Shown here one piece after another: positions 1 to 8,059 of a DNA stretch of 64,000 nt; positions within the stretch are counted from its first letter, which is position 1, and each line of letters opens with the position of its first letter. Source of the stretch: Nonomuraea sp. SYSU D8015 (GTDB lineage: Bacteria > Actinomycetota > Actinomycetes > Streptosporangiales > Streptosporangiaceae); contig NZ_VJYI01000009.1 of assembly GCF_008065375.1 (NCBI RefSeq), positions 1-64,000 on the forward strand, written 5' to 3'. Under the pieces are notes generated by a model. The model made no database searches. It was given only the letters and a program-made list of their open reading frames with translations, and had not been told where the DNA came from. The translations under genes were made by a program, and so were the position numbers.

Positions 1-143
1 CCCGCATCACCTCCGTCCTGGTCGGCGCCTCCAGCCCGGAACAACTGGAGGCCAACGTGGCCGCCGTGGACCGCCTCGACTTCACCGACGAGGAGCTGAC
101 CGCCATCGACCAAGCCGCCAAGGAGGCTGACGTCCATGCGTAG
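1..143 (+). CDS. Aldo/keto reductase, C-terminal end (5' truncated by window)
   Basis: The reading frame is open from base 3 and ends with TAG at 141-143, giving the last 46 residues of a protein. The visible stretch contains VLVGASSPEQLEANV followed by DFTDEELTAID. This is the usual C-terminus of the aldo/keto reductase family related to potassium-channel beta subunits and YghZ (NADPH-binding helix, then the last helices). The catalytic part lies outside the window. The next gene starts inside it at 136, so the two are probably translationally coupled. Substrate cannot be told. Confidence 0.8.
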   Translation, partial: RITSVLVGASSPEQLEANVAAVDRLDFTDEELTAIDQAAKEADVHA

Positions 144-507
144 GAGCACGCTGGCGGACATGGGCGGCGGAGTGTCGCTGCCCGGGTTCCGCGTGGCGTC
201 GGGCGGGGTCTCGACGCTCCCGCCCGGCCAGGTGAGCCACGCCTCGGGCCGCCACACCCACCCCGATCCGGAGATCTTCCTCATCCTCTCCGGCACCGGG
301 AAGATCCATATCGACGGGGAGGTCTCGGAGCGGCCAACGCCTGGGCCCGAGAGCGGCAGCCTGCGTGACCAGCGAGGGCCAAGTGAGCGCCACCATGAGT
401 ACGACTTCGCCGCGGGAGACGTGCTCATCGTGGAGGCCGGCGAGGACCACCACCTGGAGGCCGTGTCCGAGGTCGTCACCGTCTGGCTGCACCTGGAGCC
501 AGTGTGA
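136..507 (+). CDS. Cupin-domain protein with an internal insertion
   Basis: This 123-residue protein is a small single-domain cupin. Motif 1 is clear (HTHPDPE followed by SGTG), giving the two His and one Glu metal ligands. Motif 2 is seen as GDVLIVEAGEDHH, which supplies the third His. Between the strand ending IHIDGEV and YDFAAGD there are about 25 extra hydrophilic residues (SERPTPGPE to ERHHE) where cupins normally have a tight turn. The ATG overlaps the upstream reductase and the stop overlaps the GTG of the next reductase, so the three genes form a tight operon. A role in sugar or small-molecule metabolism is only inferred from the neighbours. Confidence 0.75.
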   Translation: MRRSTLADMGGGVSLPGFRVASGGVSTLPPGQVSHASGRHTHPDPEIFLILSGTGKIHIDGEVSERPTPGPESGSLRDQRGPSERHHEYDFAAGDVLIVEAGEDHHLEAVSEVVTVWLHLEPV

Positions 508-1388
508 CCCGCGCCGTCGCCCTCCCCCGGGTGGGTCTCGGCGGGGGCCCGCTCGGCAACTACCTCCACCCGGTCTCCGACGCGCAGGCCGAGGCGGTGA
601 TGGACACGGCATGGGGGGCCGGGGTCCGCTACTTCGACACCGCCCCCTTCTACGGGCTGGGCCTGTCGGAGCAGCGCATGGGCCGGGCGCTGCGCGGGCG
701 GCCCCGGTCGGAGTTCATTCTGTCGACCAAGGTCGGCCGCGTGGTGCGGCCGGGCCCCGGCGACAACGGCGGCTTCGCCGTGCCCGGCGACCGGCACATC
801 GAGTGGGACTTCAGCCGCGACGGGGTCCTGCGCAGCGTCTCGGAGTCCCTCGACCGGCTGGGCCTCGACCGGGTGGACATCCTCTTCATCCACGACCCCG
901 ACCGCCACTGGCCGCAGGCGCTCGACGAGGCCTATGCGGCGCTGGCGGAGCTGCGTTCGCAGGGGGTGGTGCGCTGGATCGGGGTGGGCATGAACCAGTC
1001 CCCCATGCTGGTGGACTTCGTCAAGCACACGGACCTCGACCTGCTGCTGGCCGCCAACCAGGTCACGCTCCTGCGCCGCACGGCCTTCGCCGAGCTGCTC
1101 CCGCTCTGCCTGGATCGCGGCATCCCGGTCATCGCCGCCAGTCTGTTCCACCGCGGCGTGCTGGCCACTGACCGGCCGCCCGAGGACGCGCCCGCCGAGG
1201 CGCACACGTATGCCGCGGCCTGCGTCCGCCACGGCGTCCCCTTGCCGGCCGCGGCGCTCCAGTTCCCGCTACGCCACCCGGCCGTGACCACTGTCCTCGT
1301 CGGCGCCCACGCCCCCGGGCACGTCACCGCCAACCTTCAGTCCCTGGCCCACCCGATCCCGGGCGCCCTCTGGGACGAGCTGTCCTGA
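504..1388 (+). CDS. Aldo/keto reductase (aldose 1-dehydrogenase-like)
   Basis: This 294-residue TIM-barrel NAD(P)H oxidoreductase has a recognisable catalytic tetrad: Asp45 and Tyr50 in RYFDTAPFYG, Lys76 in LSTKVGR, and His130 in FIHDPD. The C-terminal VLVGAHAPGHV matches the cofactor-binding end of the family. The FDTAPFYG and FIHDPDRHW motifs resemble D-threo-aldose/L-fucose dehydrogenases, so a sugar substrate is likely but not proven. The start is a GTG that overlaps the cupin stop (GTGA at 504-507). The gene is the last of the operon and is followed by a hairpin. Confidence 0.85.
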   Translation: MTRAVALPRVGLGGGPLGNYLHPVSDAQAEAVMDTAWGAGVRYFDTAPFYGLGLSEQRMGRALRGRPRSEFILSTKVGRVVRPGPGDNGGFAVPGDRHIEWDFSRDGVLRSVSESLDRLGLDRVDILFIHDPDRHWPQALDEAYAALAELRSQGVVRWIGVGMNQSPMLVDFVKHTDLDLLLAANQVTLLRRTAFAELLPLCLDRGIPVIAASLFHRGVLATDRPPEDAPAEAHTYAAACVRHGVPLPAAALQFPLRHPAVTTVLVGAHAPGHVTANLQSLAHPIPGALWDELS

Positions 1389-1447
1389 GCGCTCGGCCCG
1401 TGACGGTGAGCGTGTGAAGGAACCCGCCGGCGCCGGCCCCACCTCGG

Positions 1448-1478
1448 GACTTTGTCGGCGCCGCGGCGCCCACAAGTC
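1448..1478. terminator. Bidirectional hairpin between convergent genes
   Basis: GACTT-TGTCGGCGCC faces GGCGCCCACAAGTC around a short GC loop, giving a nearly complete stem with one bulge and one mismatch. It lies between the reductase stop (1388) and the stop of the convergent STAS gene (1486), where a shared terminator is expected. There is no clear T-run. Confidence 0.55.
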
Positions 1479-1485
1479 GTGCAGA

Positions 1486-1893
1486 TCACTTGCCGCGGGT
1501 CGCCAGGACGGCGGTGATGGCCTCCTCCACGGTGGCGTGCATGGGGACCTGCCGGTCCACGCCGGTGATGGTGAGCAGGCGCGCGGGTGCTCCCTGGGCG
1601 GCGGCCAGGTGCAGGCCGACGCCGTCGGCGCCGCACTCCTGGGCGCAGAGCAGCAGGGCGCGTAGCCCGGAGCTGTCCAGGAAGGTCAGTTCGGCGAGGT
1701 CGAACACCATGTGGTCGCCAGGCCTGCGGATGCGCTCGATGTAGTCGGCCAGCTGGGCGCTGTTGGTGCGATCGACCTCGCCGGCGACGGCGATCACGCT
1801 CATGCCGGGAAGATGCTGATGCGTCAGAGTCACCAACGCGGTCACCGCCCTCGCCGGGCGATGCGAAGGCTGTTGTCGCCCGAAGACGCCCAT
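1486..1893 (-). CDS. STAS-domain anti-sigma factor antagonist
   Basis: The protein has the STAS fold signature: an N-terminal strand VIAVAGEVDRTNS, then VFDLAELTFLDSSGLRALL. The Ser in LDSSG is the residue phosphorylated by partner kinases in SpoIIAA/RsbV proteins. It should act in the cytoplasm by binding an anti-sigma factor when unphosphorylated. The ATG at 1893 gives 135 residues. A GTG at 1845 preceded by GAGGG would give the more usual length (119) and may be the real start. The gene upstream on the same strand encodes a matching HATPase, so the two form a candidate partner-switching pair. No sigma factor gene is in view. Confidence 0.85.
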   Translation of the reverse strand: MGVFGRQQPSHRPARAVTALVTLTHQHLPGMSVIAVAGEVDRTNSAQLADYIERIRRPGDHMVFDLAELTFLDSSGLRALLLCAQECGADGVGLHLAAAQGAPARLLTITGVDRQVPMHATVEEAITAVLATRGK

Positions 1894-1962
1894 GCACGCA
1901 CCCTAAGCCCACTGTGTCGATACCGATACCCGCTGCGATGCCACACGCTCGCACGTCGCTGC

Positions 1963-2418
1963 TCAGGCGGCAGACTGTGTCTCCTGACCTCCGCGCGTGA
2001 CGCGCCGGTCCAGCCCTACACCGTTCGCCGAGCAGAGGCGCATGTGCATGCGCAACAGCGACCCCGTGTCCGTCCGCACCACGGTGACCTCGTCACACAG
2101 ATGCTGGATCACCCACAGGCCGAACCCATGGGAGCCGGTCGGGTCGACTCGGGCGGAGGCCACCTGCTCGGCCGTCAGCCGGCCGGCGACGTCGGCTACC
2201 TCCACGGTGAACCCTCCGGAGTGGCCGCGGGCGGTGATCAGCCCTGCCGCGCCGCCATGGTCCAGCACATTGGTGACGGCCTCGTTGACCGCCAGCACCA
2301 GGTCCTCCAGCCGCTCACCACGCAGCCCGCCACGTTCACCGTGGATCCGCACCAGATCCCGGATGTGCCCCAGGTCGGTGCTGACAGGACAGCACAGCTC
2401 GAAATCCACATTCATCAT
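1963..2418 (-). CDS. Anti-sigma regulatory factor (HATPase, RsbW-like)
   Basis: This is a GHKL-type ATPase of the serine-kinase anti-sigma class. The N-box appears as NEAVTNVLDHG and the G-box as DPTGSHGFGLW, and the length of about 151 residues is typical. The ATG at 2418 was chosen because GGGTGG lies just upstream and the protein then starts close to the fold. A longer frame to 2529 adds about 37 residues with no family resemblance. The enzyme would phosphorylate the STAS protein encoded next to it and sequester a sigma factor encoded elsewhere. Confidence 0.85.
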   Translation of the reverse strand: MMNVDFELCCPVSTDLGHIRDLVRIHGERGGLRGERLEDLVLAVNEAVTNVLDHGGAAGLITARGHSGGFTVEVADVAGRLTAEQVASARVDPTGSHGFGLWVIQHLCDEVTVVRTDTGSLLRMHMRLCSANGVGLDRRVTRGGQETQSAA

Positions 2419-2788
2419 CACGCCACCCGCTGGGGTCGGGAATATCGATAAGCGGGCCTTCTTCAGCTTTCCCACCAGCAGATCATCAAACAATCTTCCC
2501 GCCACACACGCACCACCAACAGCTCCCACGTGTCGTTCTACCAGCGAGAACCCCGCCGTCCGCGACTTGGAGCACCAGCCCTCCCGGCACCGCCCGCCCG
2601 TCCCTCATCGCCGGCAAGCCACACCCCTGCCCGCTCCTCTGCCCCTGTCCGAGCCGCAGAGGCTCCGACGGTCAAGGACGGCCCGCACGGGGCTGAGGGG
2701 TGCGCCGCGCAGCCCTTTGACGGTGCTCAGACCCATGACGGCCGCTTCCTGGGAGGTTGCGCAAACCGGCCCAGACGCCGCCCGGGCG

Positions 2789-2872
2789 GGACAACCACCC
2801 CGGGATGCCGCCCTCGCAGGACAACCACCCCGGGACACCGCCGTCGCAGGACAACCACCCCGGACTCGGGCC
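2789..2872. repeat. Three-copy 30-bp tandem repeat in a gene-free stretch
   Basis: GGACAACCACCCCGG begins at 2789, 2819 and 2849, an exact 30-bp period, with intervening bases also mostly shared. It sits in the roughly 500-bp gap between the HATPase start and the end of the next minus-strand gene. The short frames running through it look like translated repeats, not protein. The rest of the gap (2419-2788, 2873-2934) shows nothing recognisable. Confidence 0.85.
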
Positions 2873-2934
2873 GAGGGCCTGTGGCCGTCCGCGGCGGGCG
2901 CACGGAACGCGTTGCCCGGCCGGAAGCGTTCGTC

Positions 2935-5241
2935 TCAGCCGACCGTCTCGCGGTCGTGCTGGCAGACCGAGCAGCTCGTCAACCCGGCCGCCTCAGCCGC
3001 GGCGATCGTCATCGTCTCCACGCCGCTCTCGCCCGCGCCCTTGATCAGCGGGCAGGCGGTGCTGTGGTAGCGGCGGGTGCCGACGATGACCTTCACGATG
3101 CCGGGACGCTCACCCTTGGTCCCCGCACCGGTGGACTTGGTGCCGGTGGGCTCGTCGCCCCCCTTCGACACCTCGGTCTTCGGGGCCGCGCCGGGCGCCT
3201 CGCCCTTCGGACCTGCGCCGGGCGCTTCACGCTTCGGGCCAACGCCGGGCGCGACCGGCCCGGAGCCGGTGCCGGATGTTCCCGATCTGGCAGCCGTGCC
3301 CGTACCGGATCCCGGCCTGGGAGCCGTGCCCGTACCGGACGGCCGGTCCGGCGAGGGCCTTCCGGGGGCGCCGGGCCCCGTGGGCAGCGGCCCCTTGGGC
3401 TTGGCCTGCGACTCGGCCGAGGATGCGGGGCGTTCCAGCACCACTTCCTCCTCCGGCTTCACCGCCGCGAACGTCGTGGGCGCTCCGGAGGGACGCTGGG
3501 GCGGCACGGCGGACCCACCCGACGCCCCCGGACCCCCTGGGCGGGACGGCACCGCGGAAGAGGGCACGCGCGGCTGCGGAGCTGTGCTCGGGCCGGAGGC
3601 GTCGTCCTCGTCGGCGGCGCTCACGCCCTGCCCCGGCCCACCCGACGGCCCTGGCCGACCAGAGGCGGCGGGCCGATCTGAAGCAGGAGGCCGAGCAGAC
3701 GCGGCGGGCCGACCGGAGGCGGCAGGACGGCCGGAGGCGGCAGGACGATCGGATGCGGCGGACCTGCCGGACTGCGCGGGTCTCCCCGAAGTGCCGGTGG
3801 GCGACTCGCCGGACTCGCCCTCGCTCGCGCCGGGCCTCCCGGCGGGCGTCGCGGACTTGGACGCCGACGGTCCGGACGTGCCGGTGGACGTCTCAGCCCG
3901 ATCCGCGGCCGGGCTTCCCGGCTGCCCGGTGCGGCCGGCAGCAGGTCGGCCCTGGCCGCCGGCCGGCCTGGCCTGACCGCCGGTCGGCGCGCTCTGCCCG
4001 GGCCTGCGCAAGGACGGCTCGGTCACGCCCTCGGAGGCCGCGCCGCCCTGTCCGGGCCGATCCAGGGAAGGGTCGGTCTCGTCCGAGGACGAGGAGGAAG
4101 CGGATGTCGCGCTCTTGCCTGTGGGGGTCGCGCCCGTGCCTCCGGAAGGCCCGCTCTTGCCCGTGGGGGTCGCGCCCGCGCCTGTGGAAGGCCCGGCCTT
4201 GCCGGCGGCGGGCTCTGTCTTGCCCTGGGAAGGCTCGCCAGTGGGCGGAGCAGCGGTCTCGTCCTCCGGCCGGGAGCGCTCACCGGCGGGTCGGGAGGTC
4301 TTACCGGACGGCTCCGAGGTCTTGCCCGGGGGCGGCGTCGTGCCTGCCCCCTGCGACGGCTCGCCGGCCGGCGGCCGGCCCGGTGCGCTCGACGGCGACG
4401 GCGCCGATTCGGACCTGAGCGCGTACGGCGGCGGCCGGAAAATGGAAGTCTGTGTCTCCCCCTGCTCGTCCTCCGATTCGGGGACGGCGGCGGAGGGGGC
4501 CTTGGCCTGGCCGGTTGCTGCAGTGGCCGGCCGGCCGAACCACCCGGTGGCGCCTTCCTCGTGGGCGGCGGACTCCGGGCTGGGGGTGGAAGCCTCGGTG
4601 TCGGGCTTCGGCAGGGCGACCGGCGGACGTACGTCGCGGGTCTCCGCGGAGGTCTCCGCCCGGCTCTCCGCGGCGAACGCGGAGCCGGGTGCCGCAGCGG
4701 GCTCGGGGTCGGCGGCAGGCGGCAGCTGCCGTCCGCCGAGCGCTGCGTCAGGAAGACACGTCGTGCAGGGCGTGAAGCCCTCCTCGCGTGCCTCCTCGTA
4801 AGTGAGCTCCTCGTGCTCCCTGCCGGCCAGCTGCCGGCAGCCGGCCACGTGGTAGCGCTTGCGTCCGGGGATCACCAGCACGATCGCGTCCGGCGCGACG
4901 CCGCCTGCCGGGGGGCGGCGCGGGGCGGTGACGGCAGGTGCGGTCACCGTCCGCTGCGGCGGATGCGGACGCGTCTGGGGTGGGGGCTGGTGAGCCACAG
5001 GACCGGTCTGGTTGTACGGCAAGCCGGGCGGCATGAGCCCTGCCGGAGGGGTGGCCGGCGCAGCGGCCCGCCCACCGGGGAACAGCTCGTGACGCCGCAG
5101 GAAAGCCCCGATCACCAGGAACAGCGCGGACAGGACGCTGACCACGATGGACCACATGATCAGGAACGGCTTCGCCAGTACGAAGCCCGCGATCAGCAGC
5201 ACGACCGCCGCGAGCACCAAACCAGCACTGATAAGGATCAC
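2935..5241 (-). CDS. Two-pass membrane protein with paired Cys motifs and a long disordered middle
   Basis: This 768-residue protein starts with two hydrophobic helices (about residues 1-23 and 27-48). It then has two related small domains far apart. The first, at about 118-165, runs GRKRYHVAGC, then EELTYEEAREEG, then CTTC. The second, at the extreme C-terminus, runs GTRRYHSTAC, then MTIAAAEAAG, then CSVC. Each offers one plus two cysteines and a His, resembling the short Ada-type metal-binding motif. The roughly 550 residues between them are Pro/Ser/Gly/Ala-rich and include a 7-residue repeat (GRPAAS type, DNA near 3658-3765). It follows wag31 closely, so a role at the cell pole or envelope is possible. 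No function is assigned. Confidence 0.75.
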   Translation of the reverse strand: MILISAGLVLAAVVLLIAGFVLAKPFLIMWSIVVSVLSALFLVIGAFLRRHELFPGGRAAAPATPPAGLMPPGLPYNQTGPVAHQPPPQTRPHPPQRTVTAPAVTAPRRPPAGGVAPDAIVLVIPGRKRYHVAGCRQLAGREHEELTYEEAREEGFTPCTTCLPDAALGGRQLPPAADPEPAAAPGSAFAAESRAETSAETRDVRPPVALPKPDTEASTPSPESAAHEEGATGWFGRPATAATGQAKAPSAAVPESEDEQGETQTSIFRPPPYALRSESAPSPSSAPGRPPAGEPSQGAGTTPPPGKTSEPSGKTSRPAGERSRPEDETAAPPTGEPSQGKTEPAAGKAGPSTGAGATPTGKSGPSGGTGATPTGKSATSASSSSSDETDPSLDRPGQGGAASEGVTEPSLRRPGQSAPTGGQARPAGGQGRPAAGRTGQPGSPAADRAETSTGTSGPSASKSATPAGRPGASEGESGESPTGTSGRPAQSGRSAASDRPAASGRPAASGRPAASARPPASDRPAASGRPGPSGGPGQGVSAADEDDASGPSTAPQPRVPSSAVPSRPGGPGASGGSAVPPQRPSGAPTTFAAVKPEEEVVLERPASSAESQAKPKGPLPTGPGAPGRPSPDRPSGTGTAPRPGSGTGTAARSGTSGTGSGPVAPGVGPKREAPGAGPKGEAPGAAPKTEVSKGGDEPTGTKSTGAGTKGERPGIVKVIVGTRRYHSTACPLIKGAGESGVETMTIAAAEAAGLTSCSVCQHDRETVG

Positions 5242-5282
5242 AGAGGGCTCTTTCGAGTGACAGGTCCTAGTGACCCGTTACT

Positions 5283-6152
5283 TTACCGGCGGTCGTTGTG
5301 CGAACCGTCACCGCCGGGGAAGGCGCCCTGCGGACCCTCGCCGCCGAACGGGTTGGGGCTGCCGGGCAGAGGCTGCTGACCGCCCTGGACGGCGTGCGAC
5401 ATGGCGGGAGCCTGACCCTGCGGGCCACCGGACATGACCGGGAACCCACCGCTGCCCTCGGCGGACACGTTGAGCTCGGCCAGCTGGTTCTCCAGGTAGA
5501 GCTTGAGCCTGCTGCGGTATTCGCGCTCGAAGCTGCGCAGCTCCTCGACCTTGCGCTCGAGCTCGTCGCGGGTCTGCACCAGCGAGCCCATCGCCTGGCG
5601 GTGGCGCTCCTGCGCGTCGCGCTCGAGCGTCTCGGCGCGGGCGCGGGCGTCGCCGATGACCTGCTCGGCCTGGCGGCGCGCCTTGGTGAGGATCTCGTCG
5701 GCCTCGCGGCGGGCGCGGGTGACCGTCTCGTCCGCCTCCCGGCGGGCGTCGGCGATCGCCTGGTCGGCGGTCTGCTGGGCGAGCGCGAGCACGCGGGCCG
5801 CGGTGTCCATGTTGTCCTCGGCGGGAGGCATGTTCATGGCCACGGGGACCGGCTGCTGCACCGGCGGCGGCTCGGGTGCCCGCATGGGCTCCGGCTGCGG
5901 CGGCGCCATCATCTCGGGCTTGGGCTGCTCCTGGACCGGGGCGGAGGCCATGGGCATGTTCATGCCGCCCGGCACCTTCCCGCGCAGGCACTCGGCCAGC
6001 TTGGCGCGGAGCTCTTCGTTCTCTTGGATCAGACGGTCGAGCTCAGCCTCCACCTCGTCGAGGAAGGCGTCGACCTCTTCCTCGTCGTAGCCCGGTCGCA
6101 ACCGGGTGGTACTGAACTGCTTGTTCCGCACATCAGCGGGCGTCAGCGGCAT
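5283..6152 (-). CDS. wag31: Cell-division/polar growth coiled-coil protein DivIVA
   Basis: The N-terminus MPLTPADVRNKQF, followed by RPGYDEEEVDAFLDEVE, is the conserved membrane-curvature-binding DivIVA domain. A Pro/Met-rich linker (about 75-120) leads into a long heptad coiled coil from AARVLALAQQTADQAI to about residue 225, then a Gly/Pro tail. In actinobacteria this protein marks the poles and directs peptidoglycan insertion. The length of 289 fits Wag31. AAGGAG precedes the ATG. It is placed after sepF and yggT, as in most actinobacteria, and is expected to be co-expressed with the division genes. Confidence 0.95.
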   Translation of the reverse strand: MPLTPADVRNKQFSTTRLRPGYDEEEVDAFLDEVEAELDRLIQENEELRAKLAECLRGKVPGGMNMPMASAPVQEQPKPEMMAPPQPEPMRAPEPPPVQQPVPVAMNMPPAEDNMDTAARVLALAQQTADQAIADARREADETVTRARREADEILTKARRQAEQVIGDARARAETLERDAQERHRQAMGSLVQTRDELERKVEELRSFEREYRSRLKLYLENQLAELNVSAEGSGGFPVMSGGPQGQAPAMSHAVQGGQQPLPGSPNPFGGEGPQGAFPGGDGSHNDRR

Positions 6153-6259
6153 TTTTTGGTCTCCTTGGCGCGCTTTGGAGTCTGTCCGGAGGGACGGTAA
6201 TCCGAATCACTTCAGCGCGGACACGAGTTGGATCACGACCGGCGCCCCACCGTGCCCGG

Positions 6260-6547
6260 TCATCGCAGCACCCCTGCGATCTGGATCAAGATCAGGACCA
6301 CGATGAACAGGACAGTGAAGCTTAGGTCAAAGGCCACCGTACCCAACCGGAGCGGAGGAATGAAACGGCGGAGGAACTTGAGTGGTGGGTCTGTTGCGGT
6401 GTATGTGGCCTCCGCCAGCACCAGGATGACGCCCGAAGGGCTCCACTGGCGGGCGAACGCCTGCACCGTCTCAAAGATCATCCTGCCGATGAGCAGCACC
6501 AAGTAGAGAGACAGGACAACGACCAAGATCTGACCGACGATCGCCAC
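6260..6547 (-). CDS. YggT family membrane protein
   Basis: This 95-residue protein has two hydrophobic segments (about 4-25 and 70-93) around the family loop TDPPLKFLRRFIPPLR. YggT proteins are small integral membrane proteins found between sepF and divIVA in Gram-positives. They have been linked to division or osmotic stress, but their biochemical function is unclear. Length and position are typical. Confidence 0.9.
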   Translation of the reverse strand: MAIVGQILVVVLSLYLVLLIGRMIFETVQAFARQWSPSGVILVLAEATYTATDPPLKFLRRFIPPLRLGTVAFDLSFTVLFIVVLILIQIAGVLR

Positions 6548-6627
6548 GGCCCGGCCACGCCTCCACTTCTGATGAGCCCTCCCGGTCTCGGCGAGACCTG
6601 GTTGGGTGCGATAGACATACAGAGACT

Positions 6628-7128
6628 CTAACTCTGATTGAAGAACCCGCGTTCCGCGATTCGGGCCTTGTCCTCGGCAGTCACCTCGACATTGGCAGGG
6701 GACAACAGGAACACCTTGTTGGTAACACGTTCGATGCTGCCGTGTAGGCCAAAGACGAGACCTGCCGCGAAATCGACAAGCCGCTTGGCGTCGCTGTCAA
6801 CCATCTCTGTCAGATTCATGATGACCGGGGTGCCGTCGCGGAAGTGCTCTCCGATGGTGCGAGCCTCGTTGTACGTGCGAGGGTGGAGCGTGGTGATGCG
6901 GGCCAGATCGGTCGTCCGCCGCTCCAGGATCGTCGTGGCGGGCCTGGGCGCGGGCACCGCGGAGTCGGGCTCGTCGTCGCGGTCCTGGACCGCGACGGGG
7001 CGTTCCTCGCCGGTCCGCTGCACCTCGTCCTCGTAGGCGTAGTCGTCCGGGTAGGTGTCGTATCTCTCGTAGCGGTCGTCCTCCACGAGACCGAGGTAGA
7101 CCGCCATCTTGCGCATCGCGCCGGCCAT
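6628..7128 (-). CDS. sepF: Cell division protein SepF
   Basis: The protein starts MAGAMRKMAVYLGL, the amphipathic membrane-binding helix. It is followed by an acidic Tyr/Asp-rich linker and the SepF core (about 85-166) with VIMNLTEM, DAKRLVDFAAG and VFLLSP. SepF tethers FtsZ to the membrane and is the actinobacterial replacement for FtsA. The length of 166 is usual. AGGAGG lies 11 bases before the first ATG. The gene stands between yggS and yggT in the usual order. Confidence 0.95.
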   Translation of the reverse strand: MAGAMRKMAVYLGLVEDDRYERYDTYPDDYAYEDEVQRTGEERPVAVQDRDDEPDSAVPAPRPATTILERRTTDLARITTLHPRTYNEARTIGEHFRDGTPVIMNLTEMVDSDAKRLVDFAAGLVFGLHGSIERVTNKVFLLSPANVEVTAEDKARIAERGFFNQS

Positions 7129-7268
7129 CGCTACGTCGTCCTCCTGCTCATGGTCGCCCTCGCTCGGGGCCCGGCGCCGGGCTCCGAGGCGGTGGCCGTA
7201 CCCCCTTGGAGCTCACCGCCGATCGACCTCTACCTGATCATGGGCCTGGAGACCCACTTGAGGGGACA

Positions 7269-7961
7269 TTACCTGACGAAGGGCTTGCGACCACCGAGCA
7301 ACGCCGTACCGACCCGTACGTGTGTCGCACCATACGCGATCGCCTCCGTCAAGTCCTCACTCATCCCGGCGGAGACCATCGTGGCACGGGGGTGCTGCTC
7401 CTGCAGGCGCGTGGCGATGTCGCGGAGCCTGGCGAACGCCTTGGCGGGGTCCTCGCCCAGCGGCGCCACCGCCATGACGCCGCCCAGCCACACGCCCTCG
7501 GCGAGCGCCACCTCGTCGGCGAGCTCGAGCACGTCGGCGGGCCGCGCGCCGCCCCTGGCCGGGTCGTCGTCCAGCGCCACCTGCACCAGGCAGCCGACCT
7601 TGCGGCCCTGGCGGACCGCCTCCCTGCTGATCGCCTCCACCAGCCGGAGGCGGTCGACGGAGTGGATCACGTCGGCGTACCCGACGACGGAGCGGACTTT
7701 GTTGGTCTGGAGCTGGCCGACGAAGTGCCAGGTAAGCGGGAGCCCGGCAAGCTCGCGGGCCTTGGGGGCGGCCTCCTGGTCGCGGTTCTCGCCGATGTCG
7801 CGCACGCCCAGCTCGGCCAGGATCCGCACGTCCTCGGCGGGTCTGGTCTTGGTGACGGCGATCAGCGTGACCTCGCCGCGGTCGCGGCCGACTGCGTGAC
7901 AGGCGGCCGTGATGCGCGCGTCGACCTCGGCGAGCCCGGCCGCGATCTCGTCCCTTCTCAC
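7269..7961 (-). CDS. yggS: YggS/PLPBP family pyridoxal-phosphate homeostasis protein
   Basis: The PLP lysine is Lys38 in LIAVTKTRP. Family motifs DIGENRDQEA, WHFVGQLQTNK and SAGMSEDLTEAI are all present. The fold is the alanine-racemase barrel without the second domain. The family controls vitamin B6 and amino-acid balance. The GTG at 7961 was chosen because AGGGGAG stands six bases before it. The frame extends to 8009, but those residues do not match the family. It follows ftsZ directly, with no pgeF (laccase-domain) gene between them. Confidence 0.93.
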   Translation of the reverse strand: MRRDEIAAGLAEVDARITAACHAVGRDRGEVTLIAVTKTRPAEDVRILAELGVRDIGENRDQEAAPKARELAGLPLTWHFVGQLQTNKVRSVVGYADVIHSVDRLRLVEAISREAVRQGRKVGCLVQVALDDDPARGGARPADVLELADEVALAEGVWLGGVMAVAPLGEDPAKAFARLRDIATRLQEQHPRATMVSAGMSEDLTEAIAYGATHVRVGTALLGGRKPFVR

Positions 7962-8016
7962 GTGACTCCCCTCTCGATACCGGCGTTCCCGCCACAGCCC
8001 CCGGCGCACATGACGG

Positions 8017-8046
8017 CGCCGCTCCCGTGACCGTGGGGGAGCGGCG
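8017..8046 (-). terminator. Hairpin after ftsZ
   Basis: CGCCGCTCCC (8017-8026) and GGGAGCGGCG (8037-8046) form a perfect 10-bp stem with a 10-base loop, starting 14 bases past the ftsZ stop codon. It probably ends or attenuates ftsZ transcripts before yggS. No T-run follows, as is common for actinobacterial terminators. Confidence 0.65.
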
Positions 8047-8059
8047 TGGGACGCCCGTG

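Noticed and set aside
2530..3681. A 383-codon plus-strand frame over the repeat gap and the end of the two-Cys membrane protein gene.
   Set aside because: The minus-strand gene has coherent motifs at both ends. The plus-strand product is low-complexity Arg/Gly with no domain.
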